This document shows positions 1 through 5,381 of a stretch of DNA of 5,381 nt, piece after piece. Source of the stretch: CAYTLW01 sp964438735 (GTDB lineage Bacteria > Myxococcota_A > UBA9042); the NCBI GenBank assembly GCA_964438735.1, contig CAYTLW010000234.1, positions 1-5,381 on the forward strand, written 5' to 3'. Under the pieces are notes generated by a model. That model was not told the DNA's origin and made no database searches. It worked only from the letters and a program-made list of their open reading frames with translations. Position 1 is the first letter of the stretch. Each line of letters starts with the position of its first letter. The position numbers and the translations under genes are program-made.

Positions 1-760
1 TCTGACACTCACTTGAGTTCGGGACAGGCAGTGCCCCGCAAGGAATGTTCTTTTTGTGACCGCAGGGAGTATGGCCGCCAAGCTTTGCCGGCGCAGCTGT
101 CGGCTCGGCGTAGGTGGATTTCATGTACCAATACTCAACCTGGTGATGAACGGCCACTCCGCTTCGCTGAAACTCGTACTCCCGTATCTCCGCTTTGCCG
201 ACGGTCTGGCCGGCGACGTTGAGCACCGGCAGCATTCCCGGATCGATCTGCTTGTTTCCGCCTCGGTTGAACAGGCTTGGGTTTCCAAGAGGCGAGTTCG
301 ATGGGTAGGTCGCGCAACTGGCGACCAATGCCGCGGCCCGGGTCGCTGCTGCCGTTCCGTCGCACGAGTAGATGCCGATACAACCGCCGTGCAAGGAGGC
401 GGGAAAACGCTCCCAGAGCTCGGCCTCGGTCAAGTCGCCCGCCTGCCGGGCGCGGAGCGTAACCGGGTTCGGCAACTTCGTATTCAAATGCCAGCGCTGT
501 AGTCGGCGATCGGCTGTCCCGGTCTCCATGGCCCAGCCCACGATCTGAGCGGGCTCCCTTCCCACGGCCGGCTTCTCGACTACCACAAAGTCGTCCAGCC
601 TGAACAACCCCTCTCCCGCGACCTTCCCGCTCGACGCCGCAGGTGTTGACTGTGCAGGCGTTGGCTCGCTCTTGTTGCACGCCGACGCGCTCATCGTCAG
701 CAACGCCGCCAGCCAGCAAACCTGACCCCAACGGCACCCATGTTCATGGTTCGTGACCAT
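1..760 (-). CDS. putative lipoprotein of unknown function, C-terminus off the left edge
   Basis: I do not recognise this family. From the ATG at 760 the frame stays open for 253 codons to the left edge, so the gene is partial at its 3' end. The start is chosen because GGAGG (767-771) sits 6 nt before the ATG. Residues 14-27 form a hydrophobic secretion segment ending in S-A-S-A before Cys28, a relaxed lipobox. Asn29 follows and is not the Asp inner-membrane retention signal, so an outer-membrane lipoprotein is likely. Residues 29-50 are a Pro/Ser/Ala/Thr-rich linker, as is common behind lipidated cysteines. The rest (about 51-253) looks like a soluble globular domain with further Cys at 127, 133, 149, 233, 241 and 252 that could form disulfides in the periplasm. 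It lies outside the integrated element inferred to the right, so it is probably a resident chromosomal gene. The coding call is strong; the function is unknown. Confidence 0.8.
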   Translation of the reverse strand, partial: MVTNHEHGCRWGQVCWLAALLTMSASACNKSEPTPAQSTPAASSGKVAGEGLFRLDDFVVVEKPAVGREPAQIVGWAMETGTADRRLQRWHLNTKLPNPVTLRARQAGDLTEAELWERFPASLHGGCIGIYSCDGTAAATRAAALVASCATYPSNSPLGNPSLFNRGGNKQIDPGMLPVLNVAGQTVGKAEIREYEFQRSGVAVHHQVEYWYMKSTYAEPTAAPAKLGGHTPCGHKKNIPCGALPVPNSSECQ

Positions 761-1045
761 CTCCGCCCTCCCCTGTGCCGCCCGCGCTGAGCTTCGCGGC
801 GCCGGATGCTGTATGCAGATTCGAGTGTGAAGGTCGGCTGATGGCCAACTGCCAGCAAGTTGAACTTTGGAAGCGGCCGTGTTCCGGAATGTTCTCGCGC
901 GGCGAGGGTGGTCGTCACTACGACCGGTCGGCGGCGGGGCGCTGGTCAAGGCGTGCGCCTGGACGTCGAGGCCGAGATTGCGGTCGCGGTGTGGCAGGTT
1001 GTGAACGCAGAGGAGCGCGAGGGCTGTGGGGGCCCAGGAACGCAG
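761..1045. other. intergenic stretch without a supported gene
   Basis: This interval separates the start of the lipoprotein gene from the hairpin next to the tRNA fragment. No frame here has a ribosome binding site together with a protein-like composition. Its right part is close to the tRNA end, and open frames there run into antisense tRNA sequence. The lipoprotein promoter must lie here, but no good -35/-10 pair is visible on the minus strand. A cluster of short palindromes occurs at 894-930: CTCGC/GCGAG at 894-906, GGTCGT/ACGACC at 910-925 and the perfect CGACCGGTCG at 921-930. In GC-rich DNA these could be chance. Confidence 0.5.
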
Positions 1046-1079
1046 AAGGGGCGCGGTACACTCAAGTACCGCGCCCCTT
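1046..1079 (-). terminator. perfect 14-bp hairpin, probable tRNA-Asn terminator
   Basis: Positions 1046-1059 and 1066-1079 are exact inverted complements (AAGGGGCGCGGTAC and its complement) around a 6-nt loop. On the minus strand the hairpin begins 5 nt after the encoded CCA of the tRNA fragment. Its stem starts with AA and ends with TT, followed by CTGCGTT, so there is only a weak T tract. The position directly behind a tRNA 3' end suggests intrinsic termination of the original tRNA-Asn transcript. If so, this hairpin is chromosomal and marks the non-element side of the junction. The structure is certain; the function is inferred. Confidence 0.65.
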
Positions 1080-1084
1080 GGTTC

Positions 1085-1134
1085 TGGCTCCGCAGGCAAG
1101 ACTCGAACTTGCGACCCGGTGGTTAACAGCCACT
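1085..1134 (-). tRNA. 3' fragment of tRNA-Asn(GTT), attachment-site copy, not a complete tRNA
   Basis: Read on the minus strand, this contains the anticodon loop CTGTTAA (anticodon GTT), the 3' anticodon stem CCACC, a 5-nt variable loop GGGTC, a T stem-loop (GCAAG, TTCGAGT, CTTGC), the acceptor strand CTGCGGA, discriminator G and an encoded CCA at 1085-1087. The 5' side of the anticodon stem is only partly present (GTGG, then a mismatch). No D arm and no acceptor partner TCCGCAG is found further upstream (1135-1200). It is therefore a partial copy of about 49 nt beginning near the anticodon stem. This is the usual identity segment left when a tyrosine recombinase inserts an element into a tRNA gene. 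The integrase gene beside it fits. By orientation the element extends to higher coordinates, and the intact tRNA-Asn should sit at its far end. Confidence 0.85.
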
Positions 1135-1177
1135 TGGAAACCGGATTCAGCCGGGGTCAATGACAGTCGAAGCGACA

Positions 1178-1205
1178 GTTAGAGTATCCTGTAATCATTT
1201 ATGAT
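1178..1205 (+). promoter_or_regulatory. possible integrase promoter with palindrome over the -10
   Basis: TATGAT at 1200-1205 matches the sigma-70 -10 consensus at five of six positions. A weak -35-like GTTAGA lies at 1178-1183 with a 16-nt spacer. The palindrome ATCAT-TT-ATGAT (1194-1205) covers the -10 and could bind a dimeric regulator. This is an AT-rich island in GC-rich DNA upstream of the integrase. The leader to the start codon would be about 150 nt. The call is weak. Confidence 0.25.
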
Positions 1206-1264
1206 GATGCAGGGGTTGCCGTCAGCCGTCGTCAACTGAAATCAGCCCTTGCCACATCGAATTG

Positions 1265-1294
1265 GTTAGCCCAAAGTTAGCCCAAGGGTTGCCC
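1265..1294 (+). repeat. GTTAGCCCAA direct repeats, possible recombinase or Xis sites
   Basis: GTTAGCCCAA occurs exactly at 1265-1274 and 1276-1285, 11 bp apart, which is about one helical turn. A degraded third unit, GTTGCCC, is at 1288-1294. The repeats lie between the tRNA fragment and the integrase start. Closely phased short direct repeats in this position commonly serve as arm-type sites for integrases of this group or as excisionase binding sites. The repeats are seen directly; the role is inferred. Confidence 0.6.
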
Positions 1295-1307
1295 GGAAAT
1301 CGGACGG

Positions 1308-1338
1308 GCGACCCGGTGTGGCGAAACCACCTGGTCGC
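1308..1338 (+). repeat. imperfect inverted repeat before the integrase start, sharing 11 bp with the tRNA fragment
   Basis: GCGACC (1308-1313) pairs with GGTCGC (1333-1338). After one mismatch GGTG (1315-1318) pairs with CACC (1328-1331), leaving a 9-nt loop. The left arm GCGACCCGGTG (1308-1318) is identical to 1111-1121 in the tRNA-Asn fragment. The right side (ACCACC, then GGTCGCA) resembles the same tRNA segment in the opposite orientation. It could be a recombinase core-like binding site or an autoregulatory structure in the integrase leader. Chance is not excluded. Confidence 0.4.
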
Positions 1339-1359
1339 AGGTCGGGCTCGGAGGGCGAG

Positions 1360-2658
1360 ATGGGACAGCGATTCACCGACCGATTCGTGAAGAACCTCAA
1401 GCCGCGTGACAAGCGGTACATGGTCAGCGAGACGAACGCCCATGGGCAGGGGACGTTGGCGGTGCGGGTGACGCCGTCGGGCACGCGGTCGTTCGTCTAC
1501 GTCTACAAGCACGGCGGGCGGACGCGGTTCATGACGCTGGGCAAGTACCCGGCGATGACGGTGGCGCAGGCGCACGAGGCGTTTGGCAAGGCCAATGCGG
1601 AGCGGGAGCGGGGCTTCGACCCGGCCGTGCCGCATGTCATCGCGAACGTGGAGGCCAGGCGGGCGCCGACGGTGGAGCAGCTGGTGGAGCTGTACCTGGA
1701 GGGCTGGGCGAAGGTGAAGAAGAAGACGTGGCGCAAGGACAAGGCGCTGCTCGAAGGCAAGGTGACGCCTCGGTGGGGCAGTCGGAAGGCGGCGTCGATT
1801 GCGCGGCGGGATGTGTTGGAGTTGAACCGGTTGATCCTCGCCGACGGCGAGACGATCGCGAACCGCACCTTCGAGGTGGTGCGCAAGATGTTCAACTGGG
1901 CGGTGGACGAGGAGATTCTGGAGCACAGCCCTTGTGCTCGGGTGAAGAAGCCGGCGAAGGACAAGTCTCGGGCTCGGGTGTTGTCGTATGGCGAGATCAG
2001 GCAGGTGCTCGAGAAGCTGCCCGAGGCGGAGATGGAGCTGGCGCCGAAGCTGGCGTTGTGCCTGATGTTGTTGACGGCGCAGCGGCCGACCGAGGTAGTG
2101 GAGTGCCCCTGGGCGGAGGTGGACCTGGAGCAGGCGCTTTGGACGATCGCCGGGGAGCGGGCAAAGAACAATGAGTCTCACCCGGTGCCGTTGTCAGCGG
2201 CAGCGGTGCGGGTGCTGGAGGTAGCTCGGCGGCTGGGTGGGGAGGAGTTTGTGTTCCCGTCGGTTCGCGCGGACAGGGCGATGGTCGAGACGGCGTTGTC
2301 GCGGGGGGTGTTGCGGAATCAGGATCTGTTTGGGGTGCCGAAGTGGATTCCCTACGACTTGAGGCGGACCGCGGCTTCTCAGATGGCTGAGCTGGGGGTG
2401 CAGCGGCTGGTGATTGGGAAGTTGTTGAATCACAAGGATGGGAGCGTGACGGCGGTGTATGAGCGCTACGGGTACGGGCGGGAGAAGCGGGCGGCGTTGG
2501 ACGGTTGGGCGGAGAAGTTGGAGGAGTTGGGGCTGGTGGTGGCGGTTGAAGGGATCGAGGGGTTGGTGACGGCTCGGGTTGAGTCGGGTTGGTGGCGGCG
2601 GCGGCGCGGCGCGTTGTTTGATCGACGCCAGGGTGTCTCAGGTGTTGACGCCAGTTGA
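1360..2658 (+). CDS. P4-type tyrosine recombinase (site-specific integrase)
   Basis: This is a 432-residue tyrosine recombinase that would catalyse insertion and excision at tRNA-Asn. The ATG at 1360 is preferred over the in-frame GTG at 1318 because GGAGG (1350-1354) lies 5 nt upstream. Residues about 3-85 form the arm-binding domain typical of P4-like integrases (DUF4102/Arm-DNA-bind_3), with GTLAVRVTPSGTRSF, LGKYP and a late GFDP. Residues about 102-196 are the helical core-binding domain. Residues about 205-385 are the catalytic domain, with Arg242 (AQRPTE), probable Lys269 (RAKNNE), Arg335 in YDLRRT, His358 in LLNHK and nucleophile Tyr367, nine residues after His358. The box II His is Tyr332. 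Length is normal for the family. A charged tail of about 40 residues (VESGWWRRRR) follows the usual WAEKL end. It reads away from the tRNA fragment and converges on the paralog at 2694-3479 with 35 nt between stops. All catalytic residues except the box II His are present, so it is probably functional. Confidence 0.93.
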   Translation: MGQRFTDRFVKNLKPRDKRYMVSETNAHGQGTLAVRVTPSGTRSFVYVYKHGGRTRFMTLGKYPAMTVAQAHEAFGKANAERERGFDPAVPHVIANVEARRAPTVEQLVELYLEGWAKVKKKTWRKDKALLEGKVTPRWGSRKAASIARRDVLELNRLILADGETIANRTFEVVRKMFNWAVDEEILEHSPCARVKKPAKDKSRARVLSYGEIRQVLEKLPEAEMELAPKLALCLMLLTAQRPTEVVECPWAEVDLEQALWTIAGERAKNNESHPVPLSAAAVRVLEVARRLGGEEFVFPSVRADRAMVETALSRGVLRNQDLFGVPKWIPYDLRRTAASQMAELGVQRLVIGKLLNHKDGSVTAVYERYGYGREKRAALDGWAEKLEELGLVVAVEGIEGLVTARVESGWWRRRRGALFDRRQGVSGVDAS

Positions 2659-2693
2659 CGATTGCTCTGCCGCAGTGAACCCGGCCCGCCCGC

Positions 2694-3479
2694 TCACCGC
2701 CCCCGACGCGCCGCGGCTTTCAACTTGTCGTACCAGGTGATCATCAACCTGCGCTTTGTACCGATCTTCGGGTACTTCCTGCCGAGATTCGCGAAGCGTT
2801 TGGGCATGGTCCAGAGGTACTCTGCGCAACTGTTGACGTCGTTCTCGAAGTCCGTAGTCGCGTAGGCCACGATGAAGCCGTCGCGCAGCAGCGCAATCCG
2901 CTCGGCCCTGGCCCCATAGGAACGGCCGCGCTCGAGCATCGAGTAGTCATGGCCATACGGTTTGGCGCTGGCCCTCTCCCAGGCGCTCCGGGACGGGAAG
3001 CCGTGATAGCTCATCAGGATGCTGGAGAACTCGTGGTGCAGCACCCTCTCGAGGTATCGTGGCGTGTGGCCGCTGTGTTGGGCCTTCAGGAAGATGACGC
3101 CATTGGTATAGGTGCCGGACATGAAGTATCGGCGCTCATAGGACAGTTCGCCCACGAGGTTGACCGACACCAGGTCCTGGTCGACCAGGCTCGGGTACTT
3201 GTCGCGGAAGTGGCGGATGGCGATGCACGCACCGGGCACTCGTCGTCTGCCAATCGGTTCGATGACGTAGGCAGAGGACCAGACCTTCGTTGCGAACGTG
3301 GGCGCGCGCGCGTCGGAGCGCACGATTGTCCTGTGCTTGCGCCACAAGTCATCGCACTCATTGGGACTGTTGGCGCTGCGCTGCCTCGCGTGACTAGCGG
3401 CCGCGGTCAGCAGGATGGCCAGGCCGGCCAGCAGCGAGGCTGCATGCCCCAACCGTCGTCTGGCTTGCCGCCGAGTCAT
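2694..3479 (-). CDS. exported HHExSS-family protein, zincin-like, paralog 1
   Basis: A 261-residue protein of no family I can name with certainty. The ATG at 3479 is chosen because AGGAG (3488-3492) stands 8 nt upstream; the frame is open to 3620, but that extension has no such site. Residues 1-31 are an Arg-rich n-region, a hydrophobic core (LLAGLAILLTAAA) and an S-H-A cleavage site, so the mature protein is probably periplasmic or secreted. The body has LERVLHHEFSSILM with His148-His149-Glu150, and FENDVNSCAEYLWT at 211-224 ending in Glu220. This resembles putative zinc-binding metallopeptidases (HEFxH followed by a downstream Glu), but Ser153 replaces the second ligand His. Cys42, Cys85 and Cys218 are shared with the neighbour at 3640-4428, which aligns without gaps from residue 41 to the C-terminus with about half the positions identical by hand count. 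Metal-dependent hydrolysis is possible but unproven. Confidence 0.88.
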   Translation of the reverse strand: MTRRQARRRLGHAASLLAGLAILLTAAASHARQRSANSPNECDDLWRKHRTIVRSDARAPTFATKVWSSAYVIEPIGRRRVPGACIAIRHFRDKYPSLVDQDLVSVNLVGELSYERRYFMSGTYTNGVIFLKAQHSGHTPRYLERVLHHEFSSILMSYHGFPSRSAWERASAKPYGHDYSMLERGRSYGARAERIALLRDGFIVAYATTDFENDVNSCAEYLWTMPKRFANLGRKYPKIGTKRRLMITWYDKLKAAARRGR

Positions 3480-3615
3480 CCTGCCATCTCCTGTGCAGAA
3501 CCGGCTGCTGTCCGGGCATCCATGGGCAGAGCGCGCGACAGGGAAGGCTGTGAACGGTAGCGAGCAGGGCGATGGCATCGGCGAATCTCCGCTCTTTCGG
3601 GCCCGTGGACGCGAA

Positions 3616-3628
3616 CGCACCGTGTGCG
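3616..3628 (-). other. small hairpin after the stop of paralog 2
   Basis: CGCAC (3616-3620) and GTGCG (3624-3628) pair around a 3-nt loop, and one further A-T pair can extend the stem. It begins 11 nt past the stop codon on the minus strand and has no T tract. It might attenuate transcription into the next paralog or stabilise an mRNA end, but it is short and could be chance. Confidence 0.2.
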
Positions 3629-3639
3629 TGAGTCAATCC

Positions 3640-4428
3640 TCATGGCTGCGACCGCGCCCGGGCCATCAATCGGTCATAGTAGGAGGCCATCAGCCGTCGC
3701 TTGGTCTCGATTCTCGGGTACTTGCTGCCCAAGGCCTTGAAGCGGTCGGGCATCGTCCACATGTACTCCGCACAAGAATTGAAATCATTCTCGAAATTCG
3801 TCGTGGCGTAGACGTTGATGAACCCTTGTCTCAGCAGGGACGGGACCTCGTGCCTCGCCCGCCGGCTTTCGCGACGGAAGTAGTTGGCGGAGTCGTGGCG
3901 GTAGGGTGCGCTGGTGGCCGCGAGCCAGTCGCGCTTGGTCGGCAGTGGGTGGTTCTTCATCAGGATGCTCGAGAACTCATGATGAAGAACCCTTTCCAAG
4001 AGCCCTTCGGTGTGGTTCACGCTGCGGGACGCGAGATACAGCATGCCGTTGTAGTACGTGCCGCCGATCGCGAATCGCTCCCCGTAGCTGATGCCGCCGA
4101 CCACGTTGATCGAAACCAGGTTGCCGTGAACCAGTGCCGGGTACTTCAGGTAGAAGCTCTCGATCGCATCGCAGACCTTGGGAAGTTCGTCTCTTCTCAG
4201 AGGCTCGACGCGGTACCGCATGGACCAGAACCTCGTTGAGAACGAACGATCGTTCACGTCGGCACGGGCCACGAGTCCGTACTTTATATAGAGCCGCACG
4301 CACTCGATTCTACTATTGGCGTACGGGCTGCGGGCCGCCGTCGTTGCCGGGCAGAGGGACAGCGCCAACACAGCGGAGCAGGCGGCCATGGCCAGCGCGT
4401 AGAAGCCAGGTCTGAGATGCGGTTTCAC
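3640..4428 (-). CDS. exported HHExSS-family protein, zincin-like, paralog 2
   Basis: A 262-residue protein started by GTG at 4428, with AGGAGG (4434-4439) 5 nt upstream. Residues 1-32 are a signal peptide (hydrophobic AMAACSAVLALSL, likely cleavage around TTAA), which implies export. Key motifs are LERVLHHEFSSILM with His149-His150-Glu151 and Ser154 at the place of the HExxH second His, PYRHD at 175-179, and FENDFNSCAEYMWTMP starting at 212 with Glu221. The distance from His150 to Glu221 is 71 residues, the same as in both paralogs. Cys43, Cys86 and Cys219 match the gene at 2694-3479. It lies 160 nt upstream of that gene on the same strand, so co-transcription is possible, although each gene has its own strong ribosome binding site. 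Family resemblance to zinc metallopeptidases is inferred from the motif layout only. Confidence 0.88.
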   Translation of the reverse strand: MKPHLRPGFYALAMAACSAVLALSLCPATTAARSPYANSRIECVRLYIKYGLVARADVNDRSFSTRFWSMRYRVEPLRRDELPKVCDAIESFYLKYPALVHGNLVSINVVGGISYGERFAIGGTYYNGMLYLASRSVNHTEGLLERVLHHEFSSILMKNHPLPTKRDWLAATSAPYRHDSANYFRRESRRARHEVPSLLRQGFINVYATTNFENDFNSCAEYMWTMPDRFKALGSKYPRIETKRRLMASYYDRLMARARSQP

Positions 4429-4752
4429 AGTTGCCTCCTCGTCCGGTCACTGGTACTGCGGCCATGACTGCAACCGCACACGGTCGTCCGGAATTCGACC
4501 CACATACAGATCCTCATGATTCCGAGCATGAGCGGGCGATGTGACGCGGCTGTGCCTGGCCATGTGACCCCCTGCGGAGCGCGATGTCTGACGGGCGGAG
4601 GGCAACGCGTGCACAGAACGTCCTCGACGGCATCGCGCCGCCCATGCGTCGGTGGATCAATGGTCTGCGGGCTATGAATCTCCCGGTCGAACCGCCGCCG
4701 GCAGCTCAGGCGAAGCGCGGCGCATCGCATTGCCCGCCTCCAGTAGACACCA
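4429..4752. other. 324-nt gap between paralogs 3 and 2, no gene supported
   Basis: No frame in this gap shows a ribosome binding site with a protein-like sequence; the open frames that cross it overlap the end of paralog 3 antisense or out of frame. An inverted repeat, CTCATG (4513-4518) with CATGAG (4527-4532), has an 8-nt spacer and lies about 85 nt upstream of the paralog 2 start, where an operator could be. No clear terminator behind paralog 3 and no convincing -35/-10 pair before paralog 2 is seen. The gap length suggests paralog 2 may have its own promoter. Confidence 0.4.
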
Positions 4753-5381
4753 TCACCCCCCACAAGCCACCTCCACCCCAACCCCGATCGAGCGATAGAA
4801 CCCACAGGCCAGGCGCAGCTTCTGCGAAACCCGGCGATGCCTGGCGGCCAACTTCAGGACCTCTTCAGGCTTCGTGAACATGACCTCCGCATAGGTGTTG
4901 AAGTCGTTCTCTGCGTTCGTGCAACCGTAGGCGCGAACGAGGCCGTTGCGAGCCAGTCGCTCCCTGGGCGGCCTGCGGTGGGGCTTGAGGGGAGCTCGGC
5001 GAATCGGGCCGCACAGGTCTTCGTCGATGGTGGCCCGCGAGGCGCGCCACCTGGTCCACGGAAAGGGCCACCTGTGCATGAGCAGGCTGGACACTTCATG
5101 GTGGACGGTGCCCTCGACCTCCTGGCTGACACCGGCTTTGACCACGATCGTTCGAGTGCCGTACAGCCCGCTGACCGTGTCGCCAGCCAGCCACAGACGG
5201 CTCGCGATGTACACCGTATCCAACACCTCCCTGATCCTCGCCCCGGGGTAGCGTTCCAGGGCGTCATCGATGTGACCGAGTGCGAACGTCGCTTGCAATC
5301 CACTGGCCGGACAGCCGATTCGCCTGAACAGGAGCGGGCCGGCCCAAGGCATCCGCCGGTTGAGTTCGTCGTCGGTGAATC
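4753..5381 (-). CDS. divergent HHExSS-family protein, paralog 3, 5' end outside window
   Basis: The frame is open through the right edge; only the C-terminal part (about 209 codons) is present. The in-frame ATG at 5352 has no ribosome binding site, and alignment with the two complete paralogs places it near their residue 61. The real start and any signal peptide should therefore lie roughly 150 nt or more beyond the window. Numbered from that ATG, the conserved motifs are VHHEVSSLLM (His84-His85-Glu86, Ser89) and AENDFNTYAEVMFT (147-160, Glu156). The 71-residue spacing from His85 to Glu156 and the 33-residue distance from END to the RL near the end are the same as in its neighbours. It lacks the Cys of NSCAE (Tyr here) and the PYxHD motif, and has other cysteines (114, 144, 183, 197). 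It is the most diverged of the three and is transcribed first in the array. Confidence 0.82.
   Translation of the reverse strand, partial: FTDDELNRRMPWAGPLLFRRIGCPASGLQATFALGHIDDALERYPGARIREVLDTVYIASRLWLAGDTVSGLYGTRTIVVKAGVSQEVEGTVHHEVSSLLMHRWPFPWTRWRASRATIDEDLCGPIRRAPLKPHRRPPRERLARNGLVRAYGCTNAENDFNTYAEVMFTKPEEVLKLAARHRRVSQKLRLACGFYRSIGVGVEVACGG

Larger units (their letters stand above)
1085..5381. mobile_element. integrative element or genomic island inserted in tRNA-Asn, right end not in window
   Basis: The evidence is the truncated tRNA-Asn 3' end at 1085-1134, the tyrosine recombinase gene 225 nt from it, and direct repeats between them that suit recombinase or directionality-factor binding. 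In tRNA-directed integration the order along the tRNA direction is intact tRNA, element, 3' fragment, chromosome. The fragment is on the minus strand, so the element must lie to the right. The rest of the window (integrase and three secreted paralogs) would then be element DNA. No transfer, replication or phage structural genes are visible, so the type of element cannot be stated. An old, partly decayed island is equally possible. Confidence 0.65.

Noticed and set aside
135..737. 200-codon minus-strand open frame
   Set aside because: It overlaps the lipoprotein in another frame; its Arg/Gly-rich composition has no domain, while the overlapping frame has a ribosome binding site, lipobox and linker.
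860..1126. Plus-strand open frame ending in RRQDSNLRPGG
   Set aside because: The RRQDSNLRP ending is a typical artefact of translating antisense tRNA sequence; there is no protein-like body.
1085..1200. Complete functional tRNA-Asn
   Set aside because: The 5' acceptor strand and D arm are absent upstream of the anticodon loop; only the 3' part is present.
1222..2181. 319-codon frame antisense to the integrase
   Set aside because: It is Arg/His/Leu/Pro-rich, the usual product of reading a GC-rich gene on its opposite strand, and lies almost wholly inside the integrase.
3480..3620. 47-residue N-terminal extension of paralog 1
   Set aside because: It would place the signal peptide inside the protein and has no ribosome binding site; the ATG at 3479 has one and gives nearly the same length as paralog 2.
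3415..4239. 274-codon plus-strand frame
   Set aside because: It lies antisense to paralog 2 and the start of paralog 1, and has no recognisable motif.
4425..4805. 126-codon minus-strand frame bridging paralogs 3 and 2
   Set aside because: It overlaps the end of paralog 3 in another frame and has no ribosome binding site or domain-like sequence.
1..5381. CRISPR array, insertion sequence ends or rRNA
   Set aside because: No regularly spaced repeats of CRISPR length, no transposase and no rRNA-like sequence were seen.

Overview
The window is GC-rich. Its coding style (strong Shine-Dalgarno sites, GTG/ATG starts, a CCA-encoding tRNA-Asn end, many short secretion signals) suggests a high-GC proteobacterium. 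A Lysobacter/Xanthomonas-type gammaproteobacterium is my best guess, but nothing in the sequence proves it.

Layout. (1) Positions 1-760, minus strand: the first 253 codons of a lipoprotein gene of unknown function. The frame is open at the left edge, so its C-terminus is outside the window. (2) Positions 761-1045: non-coding, with no convincing gene. (3) Positions 1046-1134: a chromosomal landmark on the minus strand, made of the 3' half of tRNA-Asn(GTT), from the anticodon loop to the encoded CCA, followed by a perfect 14-bp hairpin that looks like the tRNA terminator. The 5' half of the tRNA is absent. (4) Positions 1135-1359: the control and attachment region of an integrase, with GTTAGCCCAA direct repeats one helical turn apart and an inverted repeat just before the start codon. 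(5) Positions 1360-2658, plus strand: a P4-type tyrosine recombinase. (6) Positions 2694-5381, minus strand: three tandem paralogous genes. Two are complete and have signal peptides; the third runs off the right edge. All three share HHExSSxLM and END-x-N-x-x-AE motifs at a fixed spacing.

Interpretation. A tRNA 3' fragment next to an integrase is the distal junction of an element integrated into tRNA-Asn. From the orientation, the element lies to the right of about position 1134 and the old chromosome to the left; the reconstituted full tRNA-Asn should lie beyond the right end of the window. The three paralogs are then cargo carried just inside the element end. They resemble zinc-dependent metallopeptidases, but the second His of the classical HExxH is Ser in all three. 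They are therefore either a divergent metalloenzyme family with different ligands or a conserved pseudoenzyme-like family. Their tandem duplication, export signals and position in an integrative element make them the most interesting part of the window. Their function cannot be read from the sequence.
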